Numbered from the stretch's first letter, positions 9,334 to 19,401 are shown. The stretch: DNA of 64,000 nt from Sulfurisphaera tokodaii str. 7 (GCF_000011205.1 NC_003106.2:1688001-1752000), one strand, 5' to 3'. The notes: generated by a model from the letters alone, not told the origin. Program-made: numbers and translations.

Positions 9334-9894
9334 GTGAATAATTATTATATTTTTGTTGATGAATCATATGACAATGAAGTCTTCGTTTTAGGAGTAGTTT
9401 GGGTAAGGAGTTTAAAGGAAGTGATAAGAATTAAAGGAAACGCGCTGAAAGTCCTAGGAAAGAAGGATCATAACTTTCATTATTCTGATGACAATGAAAA
9501 AATAAAAAGTATATTCCTAACAGAAATTCTTTTAAGCCCAGTTAACTATGGAATAGTATTATTTAAAGTGCCTCCCAAAACTTGTAGAGAATATGCAAAA
9601 TATTATGTTTCAGACATAGTTAGGGTTTTACCACTCACTAAGTCTTTATTAAACATTTATGTAAAAGGGTTAAAGTATTGGATAAGTAAAAGCTGTAACA
9701 TATTAGCTGAAGCTGCTGCGTTAGGAATTGAGAATGAAAATGCTGTAAGATTGAGATTAAACTTTAATAAAGAGGAGAGGGCTGGGCTAGAGGTTGCAGA
9801 TTATATTGCTTCAACCTTTAGGATGTGTATTAGAACAAGATTTGAGTTTTGTGATGAATTAAGTAGTAAGGTTAAGTTTATTTACAGGGTTTAA
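9334..9894 (+). CDS. DUF3800-like protein (RNase H-fold family)
   Basis: The protein has 186 residues from a GTG start. It opens with YYIFVDESYDNEVFVLGVVW, which carries the FVDES acidic motif of DUF3800. It ends with GLEVADYIASTF, where the second acidic cluster of that family lies. DUF3800 proteins are predicted RNase H-like nucleases, often in accessory or defence loci. The gene lies 21 bp behind a tandem hairpin RNA with which it may be co-transcribed. No other genes are in the unit. Confidence 0.7.
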   Translation: MNNYYIFVDESYDNEVFVLGVVWVRSLKEVIRIKGNALKVLGKKDHNFHYSDDNEKIKSIFLTEILLSPVNYGIVLFKVPPKTCREYAKYYVSDIVRVLPLTKSLLNIYVKGLKYWISKSCNILAEAAALGIENENAVRLRLNFNKEERAGLEVADYIASTFRMCIRTRFEFCDELSSKVKFIYRV

Positions 9895-10149
9895 TTTTTG
9901 TAAAATATATATCTTCTTAGTTAAGTAAATATTAAAGTTTATCAAAAAGCTAAATAGTTGATTATTAATTTATGAAAATATAACTAGTGAAATAATATTT
10001 AAGAACAAAATTCTATTCATAAAGATTAATAAATTTAATTTGTAGAGTAGTGAAAAAGCTTATTCATACTTAATTTAAATTCCTATCTTTCGAAAAAGTA
10101 ATTCTTCTCATCATTCATCTTTTTTGACATTTCGTGTTAATGTTAACTT
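9895..10149. other. AT-rich spacer
   Basis: Downstream of the DUF3800 gene and downstream of the convergent PsiE-like gene. I see no gene, repeat or stem-loop worth calling. Confidence 0.4.
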
Positions 10150-10563
10150 TTATTTTCTCCTCATAGAAATTAAAAATCTACTAACAGCTATTGCGATTAT
10201 TAAACCGGCATAAGTTAAGAGTATAGTAGCCTGCGGCGTACCATTAAATATTTCTATTATAATTTCCCTAAGCAGAAAAGATACAGTAGCGTCCATAACA
10301 TATACTACGCTCCTTCCTCTTCCTCTACCGAAATCAGCGATGCTCTGGAATATTTCTAAAAGTACCACTAATAAAAATGCATTACCTACCAGTCCTATAA
10401 CTTCAACTATAAAACCTTGTGAAATAGTAGTTATCAGTTCATAAATCGTATAAGCTATCATAACTGTTATAGCAATTAAAACTATTCCTTCTATCACTTT
10501 AACTATATTAGATACTATTTTTTCTTCTTTTAGTTGAGCTTTTATGAAATCTATTAACTTCAT
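10150..10563 (-). CDS. PsiE-like (phosphate-starvation-inducible family) membrane protein
   Basis: The protein has 137 residues with four hydrophobic helices (about 22-42, 52-72, 84-100 and 112-130). A conserved-looking cytoplasmic loop DFGRGRGRSVVYVMDATVSF sits between helices two and three. Size, topology and the VMDA..F segment fit the archaeal PsiE family. Function is unknown beyond the historical name. It is divergently transcribed from the methyltransferase gene 30 bp away. Confidence 0.65.
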   Translation of the reverse strand: MKLIDFIKAQLKEEKIVSNIVKVIEGIVLIAITVMIAYTIYELITTISQGFIVEVIGLVGNAFLLVVLLEIFQSIADFGRGRGRSVVYVMDATVSFLLREIIIEIFNGTPQATILLTYAGLIIAIAVSRFLISMRRK

Positions 10564-10593
10564 GATTATATACTACTTTTCCTACATAGAATT

Positions 10594-11121
10594 ATGATTA
10601 ACGAAAATGATTTTCGCCCAATTTTAAGAATGGGTATCACAGTTGATGAGGAGATATTTATAGCTAAGAAGATAAGTAGAATATTAGGTGATATTCAAGG
10701 AAAAATTTTGGATTATGCATGCGGAAATTGTTTAATTCCAATTTACATCTCTATAACAAACAACAAGGAAATTTATTGTGTAGATGACTGGAAATATGTT
10801 AATAAAAAAGAAGTAGAAGGGTTAATTTCAAAATATACTGCTAAAGTGAAACTATTTGATGGTTTAGATAAAATTCCGTTCTCAGATAAATATTTTGACT
10901 TTATATACTCTGTTATGTATTTTTACAATTTAAAGAGGGATAAGCTAAAAGAAACTCTAAATGAGGTCCTAAGAGTACTTAAAGATAATGGAAAAATACT
11001 AGTAGTAGATATGATAATGATAAGGGGGAAAATAAAGAAAGAAATGGAAGAAAGAAAATACTCCCTTGATTATTATGAGGAAGCTAATGGCTTATTCTTT
11101 TCAACTTGGAAAAAATCATAG
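10594..11121 (+). CDS. Class I SAM-dependent methyltransferase, small
   Basis: The protein has 175 residues. Motif I is KILDYACGNCLIPIYIS, which binds S-adenosylmethionine. FDFIYSVMYFYNL is the motif IV-like region, and LKETLNEVLRVLKDNGKILV is typical of Methyltransf_11 proteins. It is short for the family. Substrate is unknown. The 3' end overlaps the convergent gene at 11116 by 6 bp. Confidence 0.75.
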   Translation: MINENDFRPILRMGITVDEEIFIAKKISRILGDIQGKILDYACGNCLIPIYISITNNKEIYCVDDWKYVNKKEVEGLISKYTAKVKLFDGLDKIPFSDKYFDFIYSVMYFYNLKRDKLKETLNEVLRVLKDNGKILVVDMIMIRGKIKKEMEERKYSLDYYEEANGLFFSTWKKS

Positions 11122-11592
11122 TCTATATGCCATTGAAGATTTAGACGCTGCCAAGAAAACTATTCCCACGATCAGTAATATTGATGGCAAGTAAAATCTT
11201 GGCTCTGGTGCTAACCAACTCATATATGGTGTAAATGCTAAACCAAATAGGATTATAGATAATGCTGTAATAACAATTCCAGTTATCAGAACGCTCCATG
11301 AGTAAGTATAGTAAATGAAAAGTTCTTGCCAATCAGCCTTCCTAGTGTCTACAACTACTCCAAGGCCTTTCATAAAAGCTAGAGAGTAATTACTTCCGAT
11401 CATTGCAAACCCATTCATTCTATTAAATCCTAATTCCTTAGCCTCTTCATTACCCTTTTCCACGTTAAACTTCAGAACGTTTGCCCATTCTTCCTCATTT
11501 TCTAGGTTTTTTGCTTGTATTACTTTTCCTTCTTCATTTATTGCTATATGACCTTTATAACCTTTAATTTCTTCAACTTTTTTCATATACAC
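11116..11592 (-). CDS. DUF2173/roadblock-like protein with two membrane helices
   Basis: Residues 1-90 form a DUF2173-like module: GYKGHIAINEEGKVIQAKNL, then NRMNGFAMIGSNYSLAFM and GLGVVVDTRKADWQELF. Two membrane helices follow (about 95-117 and 130-152). DUF2173 resembles the roadblock/LC7 fold. The start overlaps the end of the second, related gene upstream (11573-11902) by 20 bp, so the two are a coupled pair. Role unknown. Confidence 0.55.
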   Translation of the reverse strand: MYMKKVEEIKGYKGHIAINEEGKVIQAKNLENEEEWANVLKFNVEKGNEEAKELGFNRMNGFAMIGSNYSLAFMKGLGVVVDTRKADWQELFIYYTYSWSVLITGIVITALSIILFGLAFTPYMSWLAPEPRFYLPSILLIVGIVFLAASKSSMAYRL

Positions 11593-11902
11593 CTACCTCT
11601 TTTAATAAGCTTTTAATTAGAAAATCCCAATTTGTTTTCTTTGCTTCAGTTATAACTATTAGACCACTCAGATATGTTATGCCTATATCATCAACGACCA
11701 TAGCAAAACCTAGAAAAGGGTCAATGAGTTTTAACTTCTTTGCTTCATCTTTACCTATTCTCATATTTTCCATTATTATATTTTTTAACTTATTAATATC
11801 AATATTAATATCTTTGCCATATATTTTAATAACAGAATCGTTATCAATTTTATATACAGCAATTAAACCAGGTATTCTATTAAAGTTAATTTGTGACATC
11901 AA
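11573..11902 (-). CDS. DUF2173/roadblock-like soluble protein
   Basis: The protein has 109 residues and mirrors the soluble half of its downstream neighbour: IPGLIAVYKIDNDSVIKIYG, then DPFLGFAMVVDDIGITYLSG and VITEAKKTNWDFLIK. It has no membrane helix. It probably pairs with the neighbour encoded by the overlapping gene as a small heterodimer (inference). The ParA-like ATPase gene lies just upstream on the same strand, 64 bp away. Confidence 0.5.
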   Translation of the reverse strand: MMSQINFNRIPGLIAVYKIDNDSVIKIYGKDINIDINKLKNIIMENMRIGKDEAKKLKLIDPFLGFAMVVDDIGITYLSGLIVITEAKKTNWDFLIKSLLKEVGVYEKS

Positions 11903-11966
11903 ATTAACTATTGTTTTACTAATTAATAAATCTTTCTAAGTTAAGATTAATATAATTAAAATTTAA

Positions 11967-12569
11967 TTATATTTGAATCAAAATATCTAACAAATCTTTT
12001 ATAATTTTTCTAATTATTGGAGAATTTTCTAATTCTGAAAATGAACTATAAAATGGTATCCCATAAACCTTATGAAAAATTCCCTCACCGTAAACGTAAT
12101 CAATAAATTCTTCCTCAATTTTCTTAGGGTCATCGGCAAAATTAACTATTAAAATCCTAGGTGAGTTCCATTTAGATGCGTATTCTATGGTGCGAGGCAT
12201 TGTAGTCTTATCTGTAAGAAATACGTTTAGATTTACATTGGTAATAGAATTTTGAAACTGTATAATTTCACTATTAGGATCTATTCCAGTAAACATATCA
12301 GAAATTGATATTAGCCAGTGATATTTCTCTAATTGTTTTTTCAGCTTATTTTCGTTTACTTTTAGTCTTCTATAAAGAAAGTCACTTGTAGAGAAGTAAG
12401 TAATGATAGGTAAAGTATTAGATGATAAAACCCTTATTGTTTCAATTGGATCTAGTTCTTCCACTATAAATGGTACTTCAGCCTCTTTCAGATAGTTGGC
12501 TATTAGCAATGATAATATAGATTTTCCTACACCACCCTTGATACTTAGTAGCCTAATTCTTCTTCTCAA
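11967..12569 (-). CDS. ParA/MinD-superfamily ATPase
   Basis: The protein has 200 residues, shorter than chromosomal ParA (about 250-280). The deviant Walker A motif KGGVGKS (residues 11-17) carries the signature lysine of the MinD/ParA/SRP-related class. VEELDPIETIR supplies the switch-like segment, while later motifs are weak. It heads a minus-strand run with the two DUF2173-like genes, so it may act with them, perhaps in membrane or polar positioning (inference). No ParB or centromere-like repeat is adjacent. Confidence 0.75.
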   Translation of the reverse strand: MRRRIRLLSIKGGVGKSILSLLIANYLKEAEVPFIVEELDPIETIRVLSSNTLPIITYFSTSDFLYRRLKVNENKLKKQLEKYHWLISISDMFTGIDPNSEIIQFQNSITNVNLNVFLTDKTTMPRTIEYASKWNSPRILIVNFADDPKKIEEEFIDYVYGEGIFHKVYGIPFYSSFSELENSPIIRKIIKDLLDILIQI

Positions 12570-12704
12570 TTTAGCTACCCGTTTGTTAGTAAAAATAATT
12601 ATTAGTAAATATAAGTGTAACTGAAGTATTATAAAGTACAGTTATTTATAAACAAATGAGATTTTAGGAAAAAAGTTATTACTTTAAATCTACTATTAAT
12701 TACG

Positions 12705-13589
12705 ATGGCAAAAAGAAAGAAGAAGGAAAGTAATGAAAGTAAATTATTATATATACCATTTATTGCACTAGTTGTAGTCTTAATAGTATTTCTTATGTTA
12801 CCAATGATACACCCGAATTCCGGGAGTTCTGGAAACAGTGTAGTAAATGCACAAGAACCTTTCTTTCAATTTGCAAAAGTATCTAACCAAGATTATGCCC
12901 CACCGGGAAAAGTAGAAGTATATCTAGTTAGTTGGGTAGGCTGTCCATTCGGTGCTTCGGACTCTTGGGGACTTTATATAGCACTAAGCCATTATGGTAT
13001 AGTTAACGCTACACCCAATTATTCAGACATAGAACAAATACCTGTCTCTCCAACATCCACAATTTCAGGCAAGGTTCCAGGATTGATATTTAATTCATTT
13101 AAGTCAAATTCTAGTGTAGAATTCTACCCGATATACCTACTTGGCAGAATATATACCTCAAATTCCTCAGCCTCGCTACCAAATGGAACAATTATAACCT
13201 ACTCTGGCAGTTCTTTAGTTAGTTTTGAATTAAATGAACTACAAAAGTTAGCTCCCTCATGGGTTTATAATTTAATTTACCAATATCAGATAAACACACC
13301 TTTCCCTGGACACAGTGAGGGAATAGCTTATTTAGGAAACCCTCCACATATTGTTTCCACAATTATAATAACCGGACCACATGGTACATGGATGATAATG
13401 GGTTATGATCAGGAAGTAAACTATGGTATGCCCGGGCTATTAGCCCAATACGCTGCTGATTATAACTATAACACTCAACTTCCAGCAATGATTCTTCAAG
13501 ATATAAAAAATGGTAATATACCTTCACAAATCTCCTTCATTCAAACAGAAGGAAACCAAATTCTTCAAATTATTCAAGAAGCTATGTGA
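12705..13589 (+). CDS. DUF929 family membrane-anchored protein
   Basis: The protein has 294 residues: a basic N-terminus, one membrane helix (about 17-35), then an extracytoplasmic domain. The conserved region is APPGKVEVYLVSWVGCPFGA followed by SDSWGLYIALSHYG, and later IITGPHGTWMIMG. DUF929 is a Sulfolobales-enriched family of thioredoxin-like appearance, with an unpaired Cys here. A paralogue is at 47588-48400. The end overlaps the convergent polyferredoxin gene by 16 bp. Confidence 0.8.
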   Translation: MAKRKKKESNESKLLYIPFIALVVVLIVFLMLPMIHPNSGSSGNSVVNAQEPFFQFAKVSNQDYAPPGKVEVYLVSWVGCPFGASDSWGLYIALSHYGIVNATPNYSDIEQIPVSPTSTISGKVPGLIFNSFKSNSSVEFYPIYLLGRIYTSNSSASLPNGTIITYSGSSLVSFELNELQKLAPSWVYNLIYQYQINTPFPGHSEGIAYLGNPPHIVSTIIITGPHGTWMIMGYDQEVNYGMPGLLAQYAADYNYNTQLPAMILQDIKNGNIPSQISFIQTEGNQILQIIQEAM

Positions 13590-15514
13590 GATTTTTTGCT
13601 CAAATAATTTGTTATATCTATTATCTCTAAATTATTATATGGACAAGCTTCAACACAGTCTCCACAACCTACACAGCTTATCCTATTTGAATATCCCTTA
13701 GTTATTACATCTTGAGATATCGGTATTTTTACTGGACAAGAAGAATCACAAGCTTTTACTTCACAACTCTTACATGTTTCAACTTCATTTGCCTTTATTT
13801 TGAAAAATACTTTGTTAAATATTCCCGCAAATGTTCCGAAACCACACCATCCTTGTCTAGCACAGCTATAGGCACCAAATACTGGGGTTAAAAAGTAAAA
13901 TATCCACCATATATAATTCAACACGAACATTCCGTAAAAGTTTAAGGGATCAAGAGTTGTCATCCCGATCTTAGGTGGAGTCCATAAATGAATTTCCATG
14001 AGTATGTAAAGAGAGAAAGCTATAACTATAGGAATTACGAAAACCCATCTTAAATATTCCCATACTTTACTACTCTTCTTTGGCTTAAACTGATCATAAA
14101 ATATGTTAGTCCACATGTGAGCTGACATACAAACAGCATTACAATAAGCCCTTCTACCAAACAATGTTGAAGCTATCACAACTGCAAGTAAAGAGATGAT
14201 AAATGGTAAGAGTGTTACTGGAAATATCATACCACTCATTCCGAAAATGTAAAAGTTTGTATAGTATGGTATTAAAACTACAAATATAGGGATTCCTAAA
14301 AGTATAACTAAAGCCCATCTCTTAACTCCCAGGTTTTTCGCATGCTTATATCTTTCATAAACTAAATAGCTCATTTCAGCTCCCATCATTATAACATAAA
14401 ATGGCGTCATTGTAGTTGCCATGACAAACATGTAAGAAGTAAATATTGCTTTCAGAATGATATTAATGTTAGTATGAATAAACATTAAACCCATACCTAT
14501 AGGGTTAATTGGAAATAACCACCATAGCGGATTTGTAAATGGACTTCTCATCATAATCATTCCATGCTTCATCATCATATGTGATTGCATACTGGAAAAT
14601 AGTGAATTACTTATAGTAAATCCTAGGACACTTTCACCAAATCCCATAGTAAGTTCTGCTAGATTTACGAAAACAAGAAAAATGAAGGGATATCTTAACT
14701 TCATTTCAATTTTCCTAGAAGGAATTTCATAAAATATAAGAATAAAATACCATATCATAGATAGAACAATTGACAAAGATATTAACCACATATCATTAAA
14801 TGAGGCAAAAGTAGTTAATCCTAACATCATTAGAAAGTCAAAAAACGCTAAGGTTATCGAAAAAAGTTGTCCTTGTAGTGTAACTCTCCTAATTTCAATT
14901 AAATAAAGCGTTACAATATTTATGATCATTATTATCGTAGATATAAACGAGACAACAAGTTCAGTAAGTTTACCACTTTCTATAAATATAGACGGTAAGA
15001 ATGCCATTGATATTGCAAATGTAGTTAATGAAAATTCAATTATACTTTTCACACGTGATATTAATAAGAAGAAAACTCCGTCAGCTAACATCATTATTCC
15101 AAAGGCTATATTACTTACAGCGTCAATAAACGGATTAAACATGTGAGGACCAAAAGCTGATGCATAGAGATAACCCATAGCAATTTCATCAAATACTATG
15201 GAAAATGCGAGTAAGAATGCTGAAAGTTTATTACTCCTTACCCTGATTACTTCACTTTTTATTATAGCCGACATAATAATTGGAACTGAAGCTAACAGAA
15301 GTACAACAGGCTCTATGAAAGGACTTCCGTGATAGAAAATAATATAACCTAAAGAGATACTTTCGACACCCATATACAAAATGATTGAAAGTAAAAACAA
15401 TACTGCTCTTCTATTTAAGTATTCTTTTCTCAAAATATAACCTAGAATTGCAAAGTTTATTCCCATCATTAATACTATATACGTTAGAACTACAATGGAA
15501 AGGAGACTTATCAT
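13574..15514 (-). CDS. Polytopic membrane protein with C-terminal 4Fe-4S clusters (NapH/polyferredoxin-like)
   Basis: The protein has 646 residues, with about a dozen membrane helices over residues 1-500. A NapH-like Cys region follows (CNAVCMSAHMW and SCARQGWCGFGTF). Then come CKSCEVKACDSSCPVK and CVGCGDCVEACPYNN, two ferredoxin-type binding motifs. It looks like an electron-transfer membrane subunit. The electron donor and partners are not evident nearby. A His-rich Met segment (SMQSHMMMKHGMIMM) is unusual and might bind metal. Confidence 0.75.
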   Translation of the reverse strand: MISLLSIVVLTYIVLMMGINFAILGYILRKEYLNRRAVLFLLSIILYMGVESISLGYIIFYHGSPFIEPVVLLLASVPIIMSAIIKSEVIRVRSNKLSAFLLAFSIVFDEIAMGYLYASAFGPHMFNPFIDAVSNIAFGIMMLADGVFFLLISRVKSIIEFSLTTFAISMAFLPSIFIESGKLTELVVSFISTIIMIINIVTLYLIEIRRVTLQGQLFSITLAFFDFLMMLGLTTFASFNDMWLISLSIVLSMIWYFILIFYEIPSRKIEMKLRYPFIFLVFVNLAELTMGFGESVLGFTISNSLFSSMQSHMMMKHGMIMMRSPFTNPLWWLFPINPIGMGLMFIHTNINIILKAIFTSYMFVMATTMTPFYVIMMGAEMSYLVYERYKHAKNLGVKRWALVILLGIPIFVVLIPYYTNFYIFGMSGMIFPVTLLPFIISLLAVVIASTLFGRRAYCNAVCMSAHMWTNIFYDQFKPKKSSKVWEYLRWVFVIPIVIAFSLYILMEIHLWTPPKIGMTTLDPLNFYGMFVLNYIWWIFYFLTPVFGAYSCARQGWCGFGTFAGIFNKVFFKIKANEVETCKSCEVKACDSSCPVKIPISQDVITKGYSNRISCVGCGDCVEACPYNNLEIIDITNYLSKKSHIAS

Positions 15515-15593
15515 GATAGATAATTCAACGAGAAATTTTTAAACTTTGTAATTATAATTAACAATTAAGTTAAAAATTTGTTTAACTTTATTT

Positions 15594-16808
15594 TCATAAT
15601 AAAAATTCTCTGTAAAAACCTTTAATAATTCGATTCCATAATTCTACTTTATCCTTTAGTTCACAAGAGTCGCAGAGTCTAACATCTTCCCCTTTATTTC
15701 TATAATACCATAAAGATATAGGATCGACTATTGATATTTCATTACCCGCCACAGCTCTAACGTATTGAATGTCATAAAGTATTCTCTCTAGCTCAAACAC
15801 ATCCTTGACGTATTTAGCACCAATCCCTTTTGAAATAACACTATTGACAAAATTACTGATCAATTTATCGAAGTTTTGATATTCCACTTTGAAATCCTTT
15901 TGGGTTACTATGAATGAGGAGAATAGGTACGCATTTATTGTAAATATGTTCTTTTCGTGGTATTCAAAGAGGTCAAAGGAATTCAGCTTAACAAATTTTT
16001 CCCCATCATGAATAAAGTAACCTACATTTAGTGTGTTCTTTTTCTCTCTAGATACATCTAAAAATTCTAAAGGAATAGGTTTCAATATACCCTTGGGCGT
16101 TACTGAGAAGAACTTTCCTTGTTTTTTTATCATTTTTCTATTCTGAAATTCACCTTCTTCTCCTATTTCACCTAAATCTTGATATAAAGCTGTAAAGAAC
16201 GTGTATTTTTCATATGAGGAAAATGGATTACCCTTTTGTAGATCAAATTTTAGTGTTGATAAAACGTAAATTATCGTAACTGGGTCAACATTAACTGGTG
16301 AAATATTTCCATCAGAAACTCTAGATATATTTTTAACTATTTTATCTGTTAAAATAAGTGATAGATTTTCTAGCACTATAGCTATAAGCTTTCCGTTGTC
16401 AGTAAAAAGAGGTATAATATTATATGCAGGAGGCAACTTTCTCATTTCCTCGAGTAAATTTCTTGTCTCTACCACTCTCTTTTTTTGTGGTTTTTCTCTT
16501 TTTACTTCTTGTTTCTTAGGCACACAATCTTCAAACTTTACACTGTTTGAAATATTAAGTTCTGTAATCTCTTTTCCTAGATAAGAGGATATTTCTTCAA
16601 GTAATTCAATAACTGCCCTATGAAGTGTAGGTTTATCAAATTCCTTATGGAACTTCTTAACGTTCTCATCTTTACAAATATAAACACTTATCTCGTACTC
16701 ACTGTCTTTAGACAACATTAACGGTATACCATCGTTTGTAACTAATGCAGTTACAGAGTTTGGCTCTAAATGTTCTAGTAAATATGCTAGGATATCGTAT
16801 GCTTTCAT
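15594..16808 (-). CDS. Conserved hypothetical protein, roadblock-like N-terminus
   Basis: The protein has 404 residues with no membrane segments. The N-terminus (TALVTNDGIPLMLSKDSEYE) and the region near residue 130 (IIPLFTDNGKLIAIVLENL) look like roadblock/longin-type beta hairpins. A Lys/Glu-rich linker separates them. The C-terminus holds a possible metal-binding CDSCELKD. I do not recognise a named family. It lies 34 bp ahead of nothing obvious and follows the DUF1404-like gene on the same strand. Confidence 0.6.
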   Translation of the reverse strand: MKAYDILAYLLEHLEPNSVTALVTNDGIPLMLSKDSEYEISVYICKDENVKKFHKEFDKPTLHRAVIELLEEISSYLGKEITELNISNSVKFEDCVPKKQEVKREKPQKKRVVETRNLLEEMRKLPPAYNIIPLFTDNGKLIAIVLENLSLILTDKIVKNISRVSDGNISPVNVDPVTIIYVLSTLKFDLQKGNPFSSYEKYTFFTALYQDLGEIGEEGEFQNRKMIKKQGKFFSVTPKGILKPIPLEFLDVSREKKNTLNVGYFIHDGEKFVKLNSFDLFEYHEKNIFTINAYLFSSFIVTQKDFKVEYQNFDKLISNFVNSVISKGIGAKYVKDVFELERILYDIQYVRAVAGNEISIVDPISLWYYRNKGEDVRLCDSCELKDKVELWNRIIKGFYREFLL

Positions 16809-16842
16809 CTTAAACTTTCATATTATTAGAGGTTAATACGTT

Positions 16843-17400
16843 TTAACCAAAAATATGAAGGTTTTTAAATGCCTTAAACAAGAGGAAACCAAGGATTGCT
16901 GTCATTGCTATAATCATAACATAACCAGTGAGTGGCTCTTGAGTTGAAGGATATGGCGAATAAGATAAGGGTGGAGAAGTATAGAAAGGATATTGGATTA
17001 CTAAAACTACTGCAAGTGTGGTATCACTAAGCATCCATAAAACAAATAGTAAGATTTTTTCTATCAACCTCATATTCCTTACTGCTAATCCAATAAGAAA
17101 ACCACCAGCAAATAGACTTATTTCATCTAGAATTCTAAAAGTTAATATACCACCTCCTAAAGTAAAAAGTTCTGGTAAATGCCAAATTATGATAAGTAAT
17201 GAGCCTAGATAAGCAAAATAATTTCTTCCAGAAAAGTAATAGTAACCAATTAAACCGCCTGAAATAGCTAAAGCGTAATGTGATGCCATAAAAACTTCCT
17301 CATTATTGAACATAACTTCTTCAACATAGGGATTTACGAATGCCAAAATCAGAATAAGTGGTGGTATTAAGTAAGTTTTTGAATTTGTCAGTCTTTTCAT
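16843..17400 (-). CDS. DUF1404-like archaeal membrane protein
   Basis: The protein has 185 residues with five to six membrane helices. Conserved polar features inside the membrane are SHYALAISGGLIGYYYF and IWHLPELF. Size and the H...SG...GY / WHLPE pattern fit archaeal DUF1404, a family restricted to thermoacidophiles with some resemblance to haem/copper-related membrane proteins. It is divergent from the glucose dehydrogenase gene (58-bp spacer) and 34 bp upstream of the gene at 15594 on the same strand. Confidence 0.55.
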   Translation of the reverse strand: MKRLTNSKTYLIPPLILILAFVNPYVEEVMFNNEEVFMASHYALAISGGLIGYYYFSGRNYFAYLGSLLIIIWHLPELFTLGGGILTFRILDEISLFAGGFLIGLAVRNMRLIEKILLFVLWMLSDTTLAVVLVIQYPFYTSPPLSYSPYPSTQEPLTGYVMIIAMTAILGFLLFKAFKNLHIFG

Positions 17401-17458
17401 AACATTCTTTTAGAATTTTTGCATAAAAAATTTTTACTTCGAAGACCTAAAGAGGTGT

Positions 17459-18541
17459 ATGAAAGCAATAGTTGTTACACCTAAAAAATCTGGAGTAGAA
17501 GTCAAAGATATTCCTATGAGAGAGAGTCTAGGAAAGGGAAAGGTCTTAGTTAAAACGCTATATACTGGAATTTGCGGTACCGATAGAGGAATTGTTAATG
17601 CAAAAATAACATTTACATACCCTCCAGACGGTTATAATTTTCTTATATTAGGTCATGAAGGACTTGGCATGGTTGAAGAAGTTGGAGATGGAGTTAAGTA
17701 TCTAAAGAAAGGTGATTTTGTAGTACCAGTAGTTAGGAGAGGTTGTGGAGTTTGTTTAAATTGTAGAATTGGAAGACAAGATTTTTGTGAGACTGGAAAA
17801 TTTGTTGAAGCTGGAATAAGAGGTAAACATGGTTTTATGAGAGAGGAATTTGTTGATGATGAATTATGGTTAGTAAAAGTTCCAGACGAAATAAAAGATA
17901 TAGCAGTACTAACTGAGCCCTTATCTAATGTTGTAAAAGCTATAGACGAGTTATTATTTGTTCAAAGAAGAATGATATGGACTTGCGAGGATTCAACATT
18001 TGAGTGCAGAAACGCATTTATAATTGGTAGTGGACCGATAGGTACGTTCTTTTCTTTAATCTTAACTACATTAGGTTTTAACGTTTATATGATTAACAAA
18101 AGAGATCCTTCTCCTATGGAAGATTATATCAGTAAGAGGTTAGGTGTAACTTTTATTAACTCTATGAAAGAAGGAGATAAGCTCCCAGAAGCAGATTTAA
18201 TAGTTGATACTAGTGGAGTTCCTTCCGCATTTATACCTTTAATGAGTAAAATGAGACCAAATTCAGCATTAATCCTTTTTGGTACATTAGAAGGAGAAAA
18301 GTACGAAATAACATCCGATTTAGTTACTTTCATGGTAGAGAGAAACATAATAGTTATTGGTAGTGTTAACGCTAGTAAGAGAGATTTCCAAGGTGCATTG
18401 AACTATTTGAGTATATGGAAAAATAGATACTATGACGTTCTCCAAAGAATGATAACTTCAAAAGTTTCTGTTGAGCAAGCGCCAGAAGTTTTAATGAGAA
18501 AGCCTAGTGGAGAAATAAAAACAGTTATTGTGTGGGATTAA
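17459..18541 (+). CDS. gdh: Glucose/galactose 1-dehydrogenase (zinc MDR family)
   Basis: The protein has 360 residues. The catalytic zinc site comprises Cys39 (GICGTDRG), His66-Glu67 (LGHEGLG) and a later Glu. The structural zinc is bound by Cys96, Cys99, Cys102 and Cys110 ([16 protein letters not shown]). The Rossmann motif is [12 protein letters not shown]. The overall form matches the NAD(P)-dependent Sulfolobus enzyme that starts the promiscuous non-phosphorylative Entner-Doudoroff pathway, oxidising glucose and galactose to lactones. It ends overlapping the convergent FAH-family gene by 4 bp. Confidence 0.9.
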   Translation: MKAIVVTPKKSGVEVKDIPMRESLGKGKVLVKTLYTGICGTDRGIVNAKITFTYPPDGYNFLILGHEGLGMVEEVGDGVKYLKKGDFVVPVVRRGCGVCLNCRIGRQDFCETGKFVEAGIRGKHGFMREEFVDDELWLVKVPDEIKDIAVLTEPLSNVVKAIDELLFVQRRMIWTCEDSTFECRNAFIIGSGPIGTFFSLILTTLGFNVYMINKRDPSPMEDYISKRLGVTFINSMKEGDKLPEADLIVDTSGVPSAFIPLMSKMRPNSALILFGTLEGEKYEITSDLVTFMVERNIIVIGSVNASKRDFQGALNYLSIWKNRYYDVLQRMITSKVSVEQAPEVLMRKPSGEIKTVIVWD

Positions 18542-19383
18542 CTCTCTTTTCTTACATAATTTCTTAAAACACCTATTTTCTCGACCTCAACTTCTATAAC
18601 ATCTCCGTCTTCAAGGTACTTTTTACCAGTAAATTCAGCAACACCGGCTGGTGTACCAGTAGTTATTACGTCTCCGGGCTCTAGGGTAATTCCTTGGCTG
18701 AGATAAGAAATCAGATCCTCAACAGAAAATATCATATCTTCTGTATTTCCATCTTGTACAACTTGCCCGTTAAGCCTAGTTATTATTCTAAGTTTGAAAT
18801 TCTTAATTTCGTCTTTAGTAACAATCCATGGACCAATCGGCAACCCGGTATCTAACGCTTTTCCCATAACCCAATTCAAACCGTAAGGGTGAAGTTCTGG
18901 AAACTGATAATCCCTAAAGCTTACATCATTTACTATTGTATAACCGAAGACATAATCTATTGCATCCTCTTTCTTTATGTATTTCCCTCTCTTTCCAATT
19001 ATAATCCCTATTTCCCCTTCATAGTCCACCCTTTTTAAATCTCTTGGGATAATTATGTAATCTTCCGGCCCAACTACACTATTACTACTAAATTTGGTAA
19101 AAAAGTAAGGTGATTTTGGTGGAGTCATCGAAGTTTCTGATGAATGAGAGCGGAAGTTCACAGCAGGTAAAAAAATTTTATTAGGGAATAAAGGTGGTAG
19201 AAACTTTTTTATCTTTACCTCAGTCTTAGGTAGATTCACCATTAAGTCATATGCTTTAATAAATGATGTTGGATTAGATACAACGCAATCTAATCCCTCT
19301 TTCTTTATCTCATAATATTTTTCACCTTCTATGAACACAACTTTCTTTTCCCCATTTTCTGTTAGAGCAAAACCTATTTTCAT
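18538..19383 (-). CDS. Fumarylacetoacetate hydrolase (FAH) family enzyme
   Basis: The protein has 281 residues with the FAH fold: [10 protein letters not shown], then metal ligands in [30 protein letters not shown], and the C-terminal [13 protein letters not shown]. Such enzymes act on acylpyruvates or 2-keto-3-deoxy sugar acids with Mg2+. The convergent glucose dehydrogenase neighbour makes a sugar-acid role attractive, for example a dehydratase of the keto-deoxy-arabinonate type, but the sequence alone does not decide it. Confidence 0.85.
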   Translation of the reverse strand: MKIGFALTENGEKKVVFIEGEKYYEIKKEGLDCVVSNPTSFIKAYDLMVNLPKTEVKIKKFLPPLFPNKIFLPAVNFRSHSSETSMTPPKSPYFFTKFSSNSVVGPEDYIIIPRDLKRVDYEGEIGIIIGKRGKYIKKEDAIDYVFGYTIVNDVSFRDYQFPELHPYGLNWVMGKALDTGLPIGPWIVTKDEIKNFKLRIITRLNGQVVQDGNTEDMIFSVEDLISYLSQGITLEPGDVITTGTPAGVAEFTGKKYLEDGDVIEVEVEKIGVLRNYVRKES

Positions 19384-19401
19384 ATAAGCCTCACATATAC
19401 T

